Assembly (NCBI GenBank): GCA_933207985.1
Contig: OW240916.1
Coordinates: 311,598,767-311,662,766 of the forward strand
Reading direction: 5' to 3'
Length of the DNA stretch: 64,000 bases
Source: Pelobates cultripes
Lineage: Eukaryota > Chordata > Amphibia > Anura > Pelobatidae
Made by a program: the position numbers and the translations under genes
Notes under the pieces: model-generated
Databases searched by the model: none
Seen by the model: only the letters and a program-made list of their open reading frames with translations
What the model was told of the DNA's origin: nothing
Shown: positions 24,126 to 34,124 of the stretch, piece by piece
Position numbering within the stretch: the stretch's first letter is position 1
How the letters are laid out: every line of letters begins with the position of its first letter

Positions 24126-25166
24126 CAGTACACCCTCTTTGAATTTTATGGTTTTACATATTAGGACAGGACATAATAACAATCATCTGTTCCTTAGCAG
24201 GTCTTAAAATTAGGTAAATACAACCTAATATGAATAACACATGACATATTGCACTTTGTTATGGCAGCATGGCTTAGGTTTGCAATTGAACAAAACAAAA
24301 GACTTCTGGAGCAATGTCCTTTGGACAGATGAGACCAAAGTGGAGATGTTTGGCCATAATGGACAGCACTATGTTTGGTGAAAATCAAACACAGCATCAG
24401 CACAAACACCTCATACCAACTGTCAAGCACGGTAGTGGAGGGGCAATTTTTGGGTTTGTTTTTCAGCCACAGGACCTGGGAATCTTGCAGTCATTGAGTT
24501 GACCACAAACTCCTCTGAATACCTAAGTATTCCTGAGTCAAATGTGAGGCCATCTGTCCAACAGCTAAAACTTTGCTGACATTGGGTTTTGGGTTGTGCA
24601 ACAGGACATTGATCCTAATCACACCGGCAAATGTAGAACAGAATGGCTGAAAATGAAAAGAATCAAGATGTTGCAATGGCTTAGTCAAAGTACATACCTC
24701 GTGCTGTTGCAGGACCTTAAAAGAGTTGTGCATAAACAAATGCAAGCAAACCTCAATGAACTAGAGCAAAGTAGAGTTTGCCAGAATTCTTCCACAACGA
24801 TGTGAGAGACTGATTAAGATGAAAAACCCAATTACTTCAACTTATTGCTATTGCTAAAGTTGGTTCTACAAGCTATTGAATCACACATGGTTTCTCCATC
24901 TTGAAATGCAGTAAATGTAATAAAATATATTAAAAACAAATAACTTGTCTCAATGCTATTTAAACTTAAATTTTCAATGTTTGTTTTTCACACATGGCTT
25001 CTCCAGTTTGGCTTTATTTTTATTAAATAAACCATGACACTGTATAATATGTCGTGTTGTTGTTGATCTTAGCTTGTATTTAACTAATTTTAAGTCATGC
25101 TTCGGAACAGATTAATGTTATCATGTCCTGATGTGTAAAACCATAGAAGTCAAAGAGGGTGTAGTT
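24126..25166 (+). mobile_element. Tc1/mariner element, degenerate
   Basis: About 1.04 kb with terminal inverted repeats of about 70 bp. The left end reads 'agtacaccctctttgaattt' and the right end, inverted, 'actacaccctctttgacttc'; both continue through 'tatggttttaca' and 'aggaca.gataa'. A transposase remnant lies between them. Shorter than a full Tc1 (about 1.6 kb) because the 5' part of the transposase gene is missing. Inserted close to the truncated 5' end of the neighbouring CR1. Confidence 0.88.
24270..24815 (+). pseudogene. Tc1-type transposase remnant
   Basis: Catalytic-domain fragments of a DDE transposase spread over frames: a LWTDETKVEMFGHN-like stretch at about 24310-24370 (first Asp), HKHLIPTVKHGSGG at about 24400-24445, QQDIDPNHTGK at about 24600-24630 (second Asp box) and LQDLKRVVHKQMQANLNEL near 24700-24770. 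The expected Pro-Asp-x-x-Pro-x-Glu segment with the third acidic residue is garbled (SQSTYLVLLQDL), stops are frequent, and the N-terminal DNA-binding domain is absent. It cannot transpose itself. Confidence 0.85.
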
Positions 25167-25411
25167 TTTCCCCCATGGTTGTTCTTCTCGCAAGCTCAGC
25201 GTAACCATGACTTGTTGGCCATGGCAATGCTCTGATCTTGCAAGAGTAAACTTTGGTCCTATGAGCTGCAGGCTAGAGTTCACTTACCAATGGACCACAA
25301 GGGCTTGCAAGCAATGCCCCTGCCTCCCGGAGCAAAAGTAAGAAGGGGATATCAGGTATATTGTTTTAATAGAAATAAAATACATATAAATCTTTTTAAT
25401 TGCCTTGATCT
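25167..25411. other. Spacer, nothing recognised
   Basis: Short stretch between the Tc1 right end and the CA-rich array. Nothing assigned. Confidence 0.45.
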
Positions 25412-25556
25412 ACCCCACACACATAACACCCTTCACACACACACACACTGCATCCTTCACACACACACATTGCACCCTTTACACACACACACACTGCGCC
25501 CTTCATGCACACATTGCACCCTTTACACACACACTGCACCCGTCACACGCATGGCA
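25412..25556 (+). repeat. CA-rich minisatellite, left block
   Basis: Degenerate tandem array of a unit like 'cacacacactgcacccttca'. A matching block occurs at 26803-26932 beyond the inserted LTR, so the two were probably one array. Confidence 0.8.
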
Positions 25557-25573
25557 CTTTTAACAGAGCTTCC

Positions 25574-26744
25574 TGTACTCCGGTTGGGTACCTCCACCGA
25601 CGGATGCCCTTAGTGCTTACTGAAGGCACCAAGCACTTCTCTAGACACCATAAGTACTGCAGACCCCACGAACCGCTTGGTTGGGGTCTTGCCATCTCCT
25701 ACCCACCCTGGACCTACGACAAGGCTCCAGGTTCCAGTGGGTGAACCTCTCTTCCTTCAGAGAGCGTAGCAGGAACAGCTCTTACATGAGCTAGTGATTA
25801 TCCAAGGGAGTATGATGATCATAGCAATTCCATGTAGTGATATAGCAATTCCCCCCCAATAAGAGACAAGACTCTAGATTGAAGGTGAAGTAGAACTGAA
25901 AGTTTAATGGAGCATACTGGTCTTTTATACAAGTTTCCCAACAAGGTTGAGGCCCAAGTGGACCTTGTTGGGCACAGGACACAAAACATGCAAACCAATA
26001 AAAACAGTGTAACAATGAATGACACTCCCACATACATTACACAATCCCTCCCCTCTGCCTTTGATACAATTAAGGTAGATAATACAATAACAATTATCCC
26101 CAGACAGAAAAGCCACGCATTTATACAAAGTCTAGAAAACATCCGAAAACACAACATATCCCCACAAATGTCACATCCCCTGATAGCCCTGATCTGGGTG
26201 AACAACATATCCAAAAATCACCCAGATCAGAACAGGAGTTCAGGAAATTCCTGGAAGTCTCTTTTTGTCCGACCGCATGCATGGTTTCATGCCCAAAACA
26301 GTTCCAGAGAATCAGGGCTTGCAGCCAGTCTAGTTCGGTAGTTTGCAAACGAACAAACTACGAACAGAGTCAATAGTCTTACCCTGGAGCTTGTTCCCTT
26401 CATCTAGATGAATGATCTCACCGAAACAGTGCCCCTCTAAGCTGAATAGAAACTAATGCAGGCGATGATGGAAGTTCATGCCCAAACACCGCTGCCTGCA
26501 TTCATGCAAACAAGATGGCCACCACCTCGTGGTTGTTCATAGGAATCGCAGTCACCCAGACGAACAATTAGAACACTGCAGTGAGAAATGTTCCAAGTGG
26601 TTAATAGGTATTAACAAGCTCCAGGGTGGTGTCTGTTCGTGTGGTTGTTCGGTTGTTTGGTAAATGAACCAGATAGTACCAATTGCACGAACAGAGCCTG
26701 TTTGAAGTTTATAAACCAGCTCTATTGCAGGGGCTATAGTCACA
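25574..26744 (-). mobile_element. Solo LTR of a long-LTR retrotransposon, minus strand
   Basis: Read on the minus strand it begins TGTGACTATAGCCCCTGCAA at 26744 and ends ...ACCGGAGTACA at 25574, about 1.17 kb. It shares architecture with the LTRs at 44287 and 60802: TGTGAC start, a U3 segment with a 'ggataattg' hairpin next to 'gcagaggggaggg' (plus-strand 26047-26108), a TATA-like 'gtataaaag' on the minus strand near 25935, and a downstream 'cttattggggggaattgct' R/U5 motif. No matching target duplication is seen ('cttcc' left, 'gggta' right), so the outer ends, especially at 25574, are uncertain. It splits a CA-rich array. Confidence 0.72.
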
Positions 26745-26944
26745 GGGTAAAATGCTGGTAAGCAGGCCCCTCCAAAAACCAGTGGCGGGGTCAATTTTGC
26801 CACAGCACCCCTCGCACACATTGGATCCTTCACACAAACATTCCACCCCTCACACACACATTGTACCCTTCATGCACACTGCACCATTCACACACTGCAC
26901 CCTTCACACAAACACTCCTCCCATCACACACACTAGTCTCTATT
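26745..26944 (+). repeat. CA-rich minisatellite, right block, with short flank
   Basis: Units such as 'cacacacattgtacccttca' at 26803-26932 match the block at 25412-25556. The 58 bp between the LTR and the array ('aaccagtggcggggtcaatt') were not assigned. Confidence 0.7.
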
Positions 26945-27296
26945 TGCGAGGTCCCGGTGTGAAACCCAGGCAAGGGAAGAGTCTCCTTTCAGGGTACGAA
27001 TGCTCCCCCTGTATGATGTTCGTCTGTATGAATGGCGGCCACCCAGGGGAGCACTCATTAATTACTTCCCTTGTCGTTTGCGGTTACGACACTTATGTTG
27101 CAAGGTGATTGGAAAGTGTGAACATTCTTTACTAACAGTCTAAAAGAGGTATTGTGGTGTTCCCCATTTGAGAGGTGAATGAATCCCCTTCGTGGGAGTG
27201 TTCCCGGATGGGGAGCGGGCCTAACAAATGAAAAGACATGTGTAATAGAGCAGAAATTCACGAACAGACAGGGGTTAGACCACACAGACAATTCAA
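26945..27296 (-). mobile_element. Probable LTR fragment related to the 60802 LTR
   Basis: The stretch around 26995-27065 ('gaatggcggccacccagggg', then 'cattaatta') resembles the reverse complement of the LTR at 61040-61090 ('gatgaacgctgggtggccgc'). The rest, to 27296, has the same composition but no firm anchor. Ends not determined. Confidence 0.4.
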
Positions 27297-27880
27297 TGTA
27301 CAGGAACAGAGGGGTTGAGGGTCCTGCTCAATGACACAAAGGATAAAAGTAGGGGTAATGAAATAGGTTGCTATAAAAGTATTCACTGAGGACTTAGTAG
27401 GTTATTTTTGACAGTTGCAGGAGAGGAGTCATTGGGCGGGTGTGGGGGATGAAAACCCACTAACAGTTTAAATTATATGCTTTCCTGAAGAAATGTTTTT
27501 TCAAAGATTTTTTGAAGGAGTGTAGACTGGGTGAAAGTCTAATAGAGAATGGAAGGGAGTTCCACAGAAAAGGTGCAGCCCTGGAGAAGTCTTGGAGGCA
27601 AGCATTAGATGTGGGAGAACGGACAGAGGAAAGACATAGGTCTTCGGGAGGGCGAAGGGGACTCGATGGGACATACTTATGTATTAGGAAGATTAAGTAG
27701 GTTGGAGCAGTATTATGTAGGGACTTGTAAGCAAGCACCAGAATATTAAATTTAGGTCTACAACTAACTGAAAGCCAATGTAGGGACTGACAGAGGGGGG
27801 AGGCATGGGAGGTGCAGGTGGGCAGGAAAATGAGCTTTGCCGCCACATTCATTATAGATTGCAGTGAACCACTCATTGAC
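27297..27880 (-). mobile_element. L2-clade LINE fragment, copy 2
   Basis: Same family and orientation as 1965-2793, starting abruptly at 'aggaacagaggggttgaggg' and ending near 27880, where the coding similarity stops. Both the 3' tail and the 5' part are missing, so this is an internal piece, probably trimmed by later events. The coding part is described separately. Confidence 0.8.
27460..27880 (-). pseudogene. L2 LINE reverse transcriptase, C-terminal fragment
   Basis: About 140 codons of the RT C-terminus: LQSIMNVAAKLIF, SHASPLCQSLHWLSV, LVLAYKSLHNTAPTYL, PTSNACLQDFSRAAPFLWNS, LSPSLHSFKKSLKKHFF. It aligns with the 2137-2793 frame but starts further downstream in the protein. The open frame continues upstream to 28014 into unrelated sequence, so the first Met is not meaningful. 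No catalytic residues are present. Confidence 0.8.
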
Positions 27881-27976
27881 AGCTGTATTGTTGTTAATTC
27901 TGTGGGAAACGCAAGTCTTATGGCTTGACTGGTGTGTGTATTTGTGTTTAGCAATGTACAAATATGATATAAATAT
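27881..27976. other. Short unassigned spacer
   Basis: Unassigned sequence between the L2 fragment and the palindrome. Confidence 0.4.
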
Positions 27977-28048
27977 GAACCTCTAAGACAATGCATTGTC
28001 TTAGAGGTTCTCAAGACAATGCTTGAGAACCTCTAAGACAATGCTTGA
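27977..28048. repeat. Perfect 34-bp palindrome plus a third arm
   Basis: 27977-28010 is a perfect inverted repeat: 17 bases 'gaacctctaagacaatg' followed directly by their reverse complement, without a loop. A further copy of the same arm follows at 28026-28042, and 'ctcaagacaatgcttgag' bridges them, making a three-arm structure. Confidence 0.95.
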
Positions 28049-28049
28049 G

Positions 28050-28790
28050 ATAACAACAGAGGATGCATTAAAGGAGGAGGTTCCATGGCAAGACAAACAT
28101 CTTTATCAGATATACCAATGTTAGAAAGTAGAAAATGCAGGACTGAAAGACAGCACTGAGGCACAAATTCTAGCAGCACAGGCACTCAGCACCAGATCAA
28201 AAGAAGTGGGGTTCTACCACACCAGAAAGGCCTCTGAGACAATCCAGTACATAATGGCTGGTTGCAAGATGTTGACAAGAACAACATACACTGAGAGGTT
28301 CAACCAAGTTGCTGGGATCATGTACCAAAATATCTGCGCAGAATATGGGCTCGATATGCCTAAATCCAGATGGGAGATAACGCGAAGGGTAGATAAGAAT
28401 GACAGGGTTAAGATCCTTTAGGATGCTTCACTCCTGACAGACAAGCAAGTAGTGGCCAAACAAAATTACATTGTGGTGGTAGACAAGGAATGGAAGACTG
28501 CAGTGGTGGTGGATGTGGCTATACACAGTGACCATAACATCAGGAAGAAAGAACATGAGAAGGTGGATAAAATACCAAGTACTAAAAGAGGAGCTAGAAA
28601 GGATGTGGAAAGTAAAGGTGGTAGTAGTAGTCCCAGTTGTGATAGGAGCACTAAGAGCTGTGACCCCCCAAGTTGGCAAAATAACTTCAGCAGATTCCAG
28701 GTGGGACATCTGAGTTCGCTGTCCTGAAGAGTGCAGTTCTACAAACAGCTAGTATACTGTGCAGTACCCTCAGACTCCCAGGCCATCCAA
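28050..28790 (+). pseudogene. LINE C-terminal restriction-like endonuclease remnant
   Basis: The text matches the C-terminus of non-LTR elements of the R2/R4-type group, which carry a Cys/His knuckle and a restriction-like endonuclease after the RT. Visible: ETIQYIMAGCKML (knuckle region, with the expected His replaced by Tyr and the upstream Cys pair missing), YTERFNQVAGIMYQNICAEYGL, then IVVVDKEWKTAVVVDVAIHSD (PD-D/E-like core, with the usual PD replaced by NY), IRKKEHEKVD and, in another frame, LKEELERMWKVK and VPVVIGALRAVTPQVG. There is a stop at about 28420 and a frameshift near 28580. RT is absent. The precise clade (R4/Dong/Rex6-like) is inferred. Confidence 0.75.
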
Positions 28791-29746
28791 GAATGAGGAA
28801 TACATAAAAAAATGTAATTATATATAAATATATATATTAATATATGATTAATCAACTTACAAGTAAAATAGAGAAATTGAGAATTTCTGGTTTTATTTTA
28901 TTGACTCACATAAATGCCATTTTATTACTATATTACTAGAATAGCCAAAGTATGACATCTTTAAAGCCTTTTCAGTAGAGGAATATTTTCAATACATAAT
29001 ACATTTTTGTGGATGTCAAGTTCACTGTAACCTCATACTGCTTCTAATCATTTCATATTATGCCATCTTTGATACTTTTATATCACTGAGATTATTTCCC
29101 ATTCCAATCTAAACATCTGCAACATAGAATCATTTTCGTTTACTTCAATTTCCTTTTCTTCTTTCTGTTATTTGCTGATTACTTCCTTGTTCAAAGCTGT
29201 TTGCAATTTAAGATTAATTGAGGGATTTTTATTTACTGTATAGTTTTATTATTGGTATCATTATTTCAAATTGTGTTTCAGCATATTTTGTTTTCTATCG
29301 ATTTACAAGATCAATACTTCACTGAATTAACCACATGTATTCTATTCTCTCTAAAGTTATTTTTCCCATTGATATTTAACTCAATATTTTATTGTTTTCT
29401 GTGATTATAAATATAACGGGTAATAAATGCACCGAATGGTAACTTGTGGCACAGTATATATCATGTATTGGCTATCCCATCATCATTTACTGAGGATATT
29501 ATATCTGTATTTTATACATGTGTTTTTCAATGTGTGATTGTTCTTAAGGATATCTCACATTTTTATTTTTGTTTCCTGGATTGAAATATATAATGAGGGT
29601 AAGTACATTGGGTGCATAGCGAAATCACTTATATCTATACAGGGTAGATTAAATTAATTTGGTACCATATGTATTAGTTATGAATAGTCCAACACTGGGA
29701 AGGGATTGAGACTAAAGCTTGGTGGGCTTTTTTTTTTTGGCCTTCC
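28791..29746. other. AT-rich DNA, nothing recognised
   Basis: Begins with an AT-dinucleotide-rich patch (28815-28855). No gene or element identified. Confidence 0.5.
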
Positions 29747-29980
29747 AGTGCTTTGAGTGCTAAGTCAAAGCACCGTGATTGGTTGGCTTGGAAGCAAACC
29801 AATCGCAAAAGTCTCTTGGGTACCACTCTCTTGGGTCACGTGTCTTGTGATTTGCCTGGTAATTTGTATAGATGTACACATTCATCTTCTAGCGAGAAGT
29901 GAGACTAACCCATGAGAGCACTGTGATAGGTTAAATTCCAAGCCAACCAATCACAATGCTCTTTTACTGACATTCAAAGT
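29747..29980. repeat. Inverted-repeat element with ~45 bp arms
   Basis: The left arm (29747-29793) contains 'gtgattggttggcttggaa', and the right arm (29936-29979) contains its reverse complement 'ttccaagccaaccaatcac'. The pairing extends outward through 'ctttgagtgctaagt' and 'actgacattcaaag'. A third, direct relative of the left arm ('gctttgaatgcttagtcagt') follows at 30009. Probably a short foldback MITE. Ends not resolved. Confidence 0.7.
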
Positions 29981-32022
29981 GTGGGAATTTCTTTATAAAG
30001 GCCTTTTCTGCTTTGAATGCTTAGTCAGTGCAGTGCCCTCAAAGACTGAAGAAGAATGGGTTTTTATTGCATCCTGTTTCGTGTTTTTTTCTTTGTTATC
30101 TTAAACAGTTTTAAAATGTTTGATGTTTTTTGGGGGGGAGTTGAAGAAAGAAAAAATATGTATTGCATCATCTCAGTATCATTATTGTAAGGTGAAGGTA
30201 GGAACATAATTGGGGGAGTTCCAAGGGGCATTGGCACCCGTAACCACCTGCGAGGGTGGATAGGTGGATTGGAGATGCTCATTATTTAAACAAATGGGCT
30301 CAAGGTAAAAACAAACAAAACATGGGCTCTAATCAAAAGGTCGTAGTAAACGGACTACAGGAGTACAGCCTAATGGTAATTTATTCTGCTTTTATCTGTC
30401 GGCCAATCCTTTTATACATCCCTATGACATTGGAATAAACTGCAAACATTGGTTGTCAAATAAAGGAAGGGAATATATATTACATATTTTTTTTATTCAT
30501 TGCTGGCAATTCATTGGTCACAATGTATAGATTCAATTTTAAGAACTTTCAATAAAAGCAAATGTATGTAACATGACAGGTACACTTTAAAATGTCGCCT
30601 GCAACTACTCAACGATGCACCTTGTGTGTTTTAAGGAAAACTGATTTTTACTTACTTTCGGTCCATATTGCAGAGAATACAAATAATTTAAAAAGTAAAA
30701 ACCTTGGTTGTGCTCCCTAATGACATGTACACACTAATGATGAGGTGACGATACCATAACTTGTTTCAAGTAGTGACATGACAGGTCCACCAAAGCCAAA
30801 ACAATTTGCCATCAGCATCCACACTTACTGTAATGTTATGAACATTGAAAGCACACTATACAGAACAGCAAAAAAGCTTTTCAAAATTGATTTGGACATT
30901 ATATTACAAATGAAAAATGCATGTTGTTTTTTACATACAAACTGATGACTTGTTTTTATTTTGCAAATTTTTAAACACAGGATATATAATATGTTAATAA
31001 GGTATTTGTACTGGAAATCGTGTGTTTTCGTCACAGGTCTTCCTTCTTTTATTATGGATCAATATGTTTTGTTTCATTTACAAAATAATTCTTTACAGCA
31101 ACTAGGATTAATGGCTTAACGTGTTGCAGTAGTGCCACCTTGCTGTCCTGTTCAAATTGTATTGCCAACTTCCCCTACATTTATGATCCATTTGAAATAA
31201 AAATCTGAAATATGTTTTGATTCAAAGATCAGATTCCAATGCAGCCGCAGAATTGATTGATTGAAATCCAATTTGCGGTGAGACCTTTATATGTTAATTC
31301 AGTTTTAACTTTGTCTTGCATTAGGAATTTAAATTTACTTAATGTCAGATGAGTTCTGCTCAATGAATAAGATGAAATGATTAAGAGAGCAAAATTAGCC
31401 CAAGTTGGCTAAATTGTATTTCAATATAATCCATGGCAAAGGAATTAATTGGAAATGCCATATTTTCAGAATATAAATGTACAATGGTTTAAATAGTGTA
31501 AATGTGATGAAAAATTTAAAGGGCTCATGGCAGGATTTGCTAGTGGGCTGTTGGTGTGTCCTTTCCTAAGCCATCACTTGTGTCACTTAAATATGCCTTT
31601 TTACATACATATTGATTATTCCCTCTTCATGCATGCAGAAACCATGGCAATAACTAGCAGATAGCAAATAGGGACTGCCTTGGGACAGGTAATAAGGGAA
31701 TTCATTATTGTAAAATCACATTGCTCTAGGGCAGGGTATGGGATGGGTGGGAGGAAATGACTGGATCTAGTTATGTGTGCAAATTATGGTAAGTAATGTT
31801 TACATGAATGTGAGGGTGGGTGTGAATAACTCACAGGTGAGGCATTGCATAGTGACAGTACGGGTTGGTATGGGGGGTGGTATGGGGTGTGGTTTTGTGT
31901 AAAAGAAAGAGAGATGAAATTAGGTTTAATGTGGATAGCTGGAATGAAAGAAAGTCTAGACCAGCCTGTGCCTCAATTTTTGTATTAAAAGAAAATGTTG
32001 TAAAATACAATGAGTTTGTTAT
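29981..32022. other. AT-rich DNA, nothing recognised
   Basis: No gene supported in 2 kb. ORFs of 60-76 codons have no family signal. Confidence 0.5.
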
Positions 32023-32030
32023 GTTTAGAC

Positions 32031-32388
32031 TAGTGATGTCCCGAACGGTTCGCCACGAACGGTTCGCCACAGACTCATCATTGAGTAAACTTTGACCCTG
32101 TACCTCACAGTCAGCAGACACATTCCAGCCAATCAGCAGCAGACCCTCCCTCCCAGACCCTCCCACCTCCTGGACAGCTCACTAAGAATGCAGCTTCACA
32201 ATGAATGTAAAATGGATGCTGTCCAGGAGGTGGGAGAGTCTGGGAGGGAGGGTCTGCTGCTGATTGGTTGGAATGTGTCTGGTGACTGTGAGGTACAAGG
32301 TCAAAGTTTACACAATGATGAGTCCATGGCGAACCGTTCGTGGCAAACCGTTCGCGAACTGTTCGGCAAACCATTCGGGACATCACTA
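32031..32388. mobile_element. hAT-type palindromic MITE, copy 1
   Basis: 358 bp, starts TAGTGATGTCCCGAACGG and ends as its near inverse (...CGGGACATCACTA). Flanked by a perfect 8-bp direct repeat GTTTAGAC at 32023-32030 and 32389-32396, the target duplication length of hAT transposases. The subterminal regions contain repeated 'gaacggttcgcc' words, plausible transposase binding sites. The arms pair over almost their full length, including 'agaccctccctcccagaccc' against 'gggagggagggtct'. No coding capacity. A related copy lies at 54263-54579. Confidence 0.93.
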
Positions 32389-32400
32389 GTTTAGACCTAT

Positions 32401-32860
32401 TTAAAGGGACAATTCGGGCACCATAAAATAATATCATTTTAATGAAGTTGTTATGGTGCAAGAAGGCCCTAGGTACACTTTCACTTTTTATTTAATTTTT
32501 TTACTTGTATTCTCAAATGGTTTAGCCCCAAAGTGAGCCTCTACCTCGATCCTCAGGTCCCCCAGTCAGGATCCGGCTTTAACATAAAACTTAATTCACA
32601 AAACTGGCTTTTTCAAGTCAGTGTTATGAACTGCGAGTCACTGATGGGCTAAGAGCAGCGGCTGACCATTCTCAGCCCTTGTATCTTGAAACTGACATTC
32701 AAAAGTCAGAGGCCTGGGGGACCTGAAGAGTGGTGCTGGGGGTTAAAGCATTTGAGAACGGTTTAACCCTTCGAAGCACGTATGCACCTGGAGGCCTCCT
32801 GGCACCATAACAGCTTTATTTAGATGAAGTTGTTATGGTGTACCCAAAGTGCACCTTTAA
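32401..32860. mobile_element. TTAA-flanked MITE
   Basis: Begins TTAAAGGGACAATTCGGGCA at 32401, ends ...AGTGCACCTTTAA at 32860. The inner arms 'gcaccataa' and 'ttatggtg' are inverted. Internal pairs include 'gaagttgttatggtg', which occurs near both ends. It lies only 12 bp beyond the hAT MITE. Non-coding. Confidence 0.78.
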
Positions 32861-33667
32861 ATGAGAGAGATCAAGCTTCCAGTTCTGGTATGTGTTATGA
32901 CCCGCTGGTAAATTCTAAAATTCAATTCTTTCCAGGAGAGTTGTATCAAACTTGAATGCAAAGGTGTTCAATCACTAATATCTTAATGCAATATGATTTT
33001 ATATGAAACAGCACACTGAGTTCAAAAATGTGAAGGTTGTTGTGTTAAACATTTTACTACCGAAAGTAAGGCTAGAGGAAGACGTGCAAGGGAAAATGCT
33101 ACATGGCCATTTTATAATCAAATTGTATTCTAATTGATAAAACAAAATATATCAGGAATTGAAATCACAATCAGTGACCAGAACAATGCACAGATAAAGA
33201 TAAAGTTAATAAACCTCCAAACTGCTATGAAATGCAAAACGTCATGGGACAATGGAAATAAAAACATACAAGTTACATTTACATATATTTTGTAACATCA
33301 TTGGTGAAAGATTAAAGGAATGATTTCATTATAAAATGTAACTGACCACAGATGTGTGGGTAGATTTTATTATTACAACCTTTTACTTGGTATGTTTTCC
33401 CTCTTCTTCCCACAGAATTTGTTGCAATTTTTTTTTATTAGCAATGCCATCTAATGCATATAAAGTCACTCGGGCACAGCAGCATAACTAATCTCCCTGC
33501 CACTGTATGCACATAGCACTCTAAGAAACACCCCACAAAATAGATGAACGGGCTACAAGGCGATCAATGATTGGGTTGCAATCATTGGTTCGTTTCTGCT
33601 GTAAATGCTGTTAATATTACAGTTGCTCTATTGAAGCACTTACCCTGCTCCATATATGTCAACTGGG
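32861..33667. other. AT-rich DNA, nothing recognised
   Basis: No gene or repeat assigned. Confidence 0.5.
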
Positions 33668-34124
33668 TTAAAGGGATACTAAGTTTTATTCCCAGCACCA
33701 TAGCACCCTATAGTGCCCCCCACACTCATGCCACCCTCCCTCCCCCCATGCAGCGCAGACAGGGTTAAAAACCCTTCTTTCACCTACCTGAATCCAGCGC
33801 CAATGTCCCTCTGGGTCAGGCTCCGCTCCTCTTCCACAATGTCAGCCGACATCGGGGACCTAATATGCATGCGCAGCGAGCACTGCAAGCGCCTTAAGAC
33901 TCCCCCATAGGAAAGCACTGAATCAATGCTTTCTTATGTGGTTTTAGCTGATGCTGGTTGTCCCCAAGCAGAGCGCCTAACAACCCGGAAAAGCCTGTTA
34001 ATGGCCATCTGGTATTTTATCAATAACTGCAATAATTACAATTGCTGGGTTAAAGTAGCAGGGACACTGAACCCAGGCCACTTCAATGAGCTGATATATA
34101 TATATATATATATTGTCCCTTTAA
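33668..34124. mobile_element. TTAA-flanked MITE with GC-rich core
   Basis: TTAA at 33668-33671 and 34121-34124. Left end 'aaagggatactaagttttat', right end '...tattgtcccttt'. The interior shares the 'gcgcatgcgcagcgag' type CpG core, the 'ataggaaagcactgaatcaa' segment and the 'cccaggccacttcaatgag' segment with the 12014/53334 family, but is more diverged. A (TA)n tract sits at 34094-34113. Confidence 0.78.

Noticed and set aside
25819..26214. 131-codon hydrophobic minus-strand ORF that could pass for a membrane protein
   Set aside because: It lies wholly within the solo LTR, overlapping the expected U3 and TATA region, and has no Kozak or homology support.
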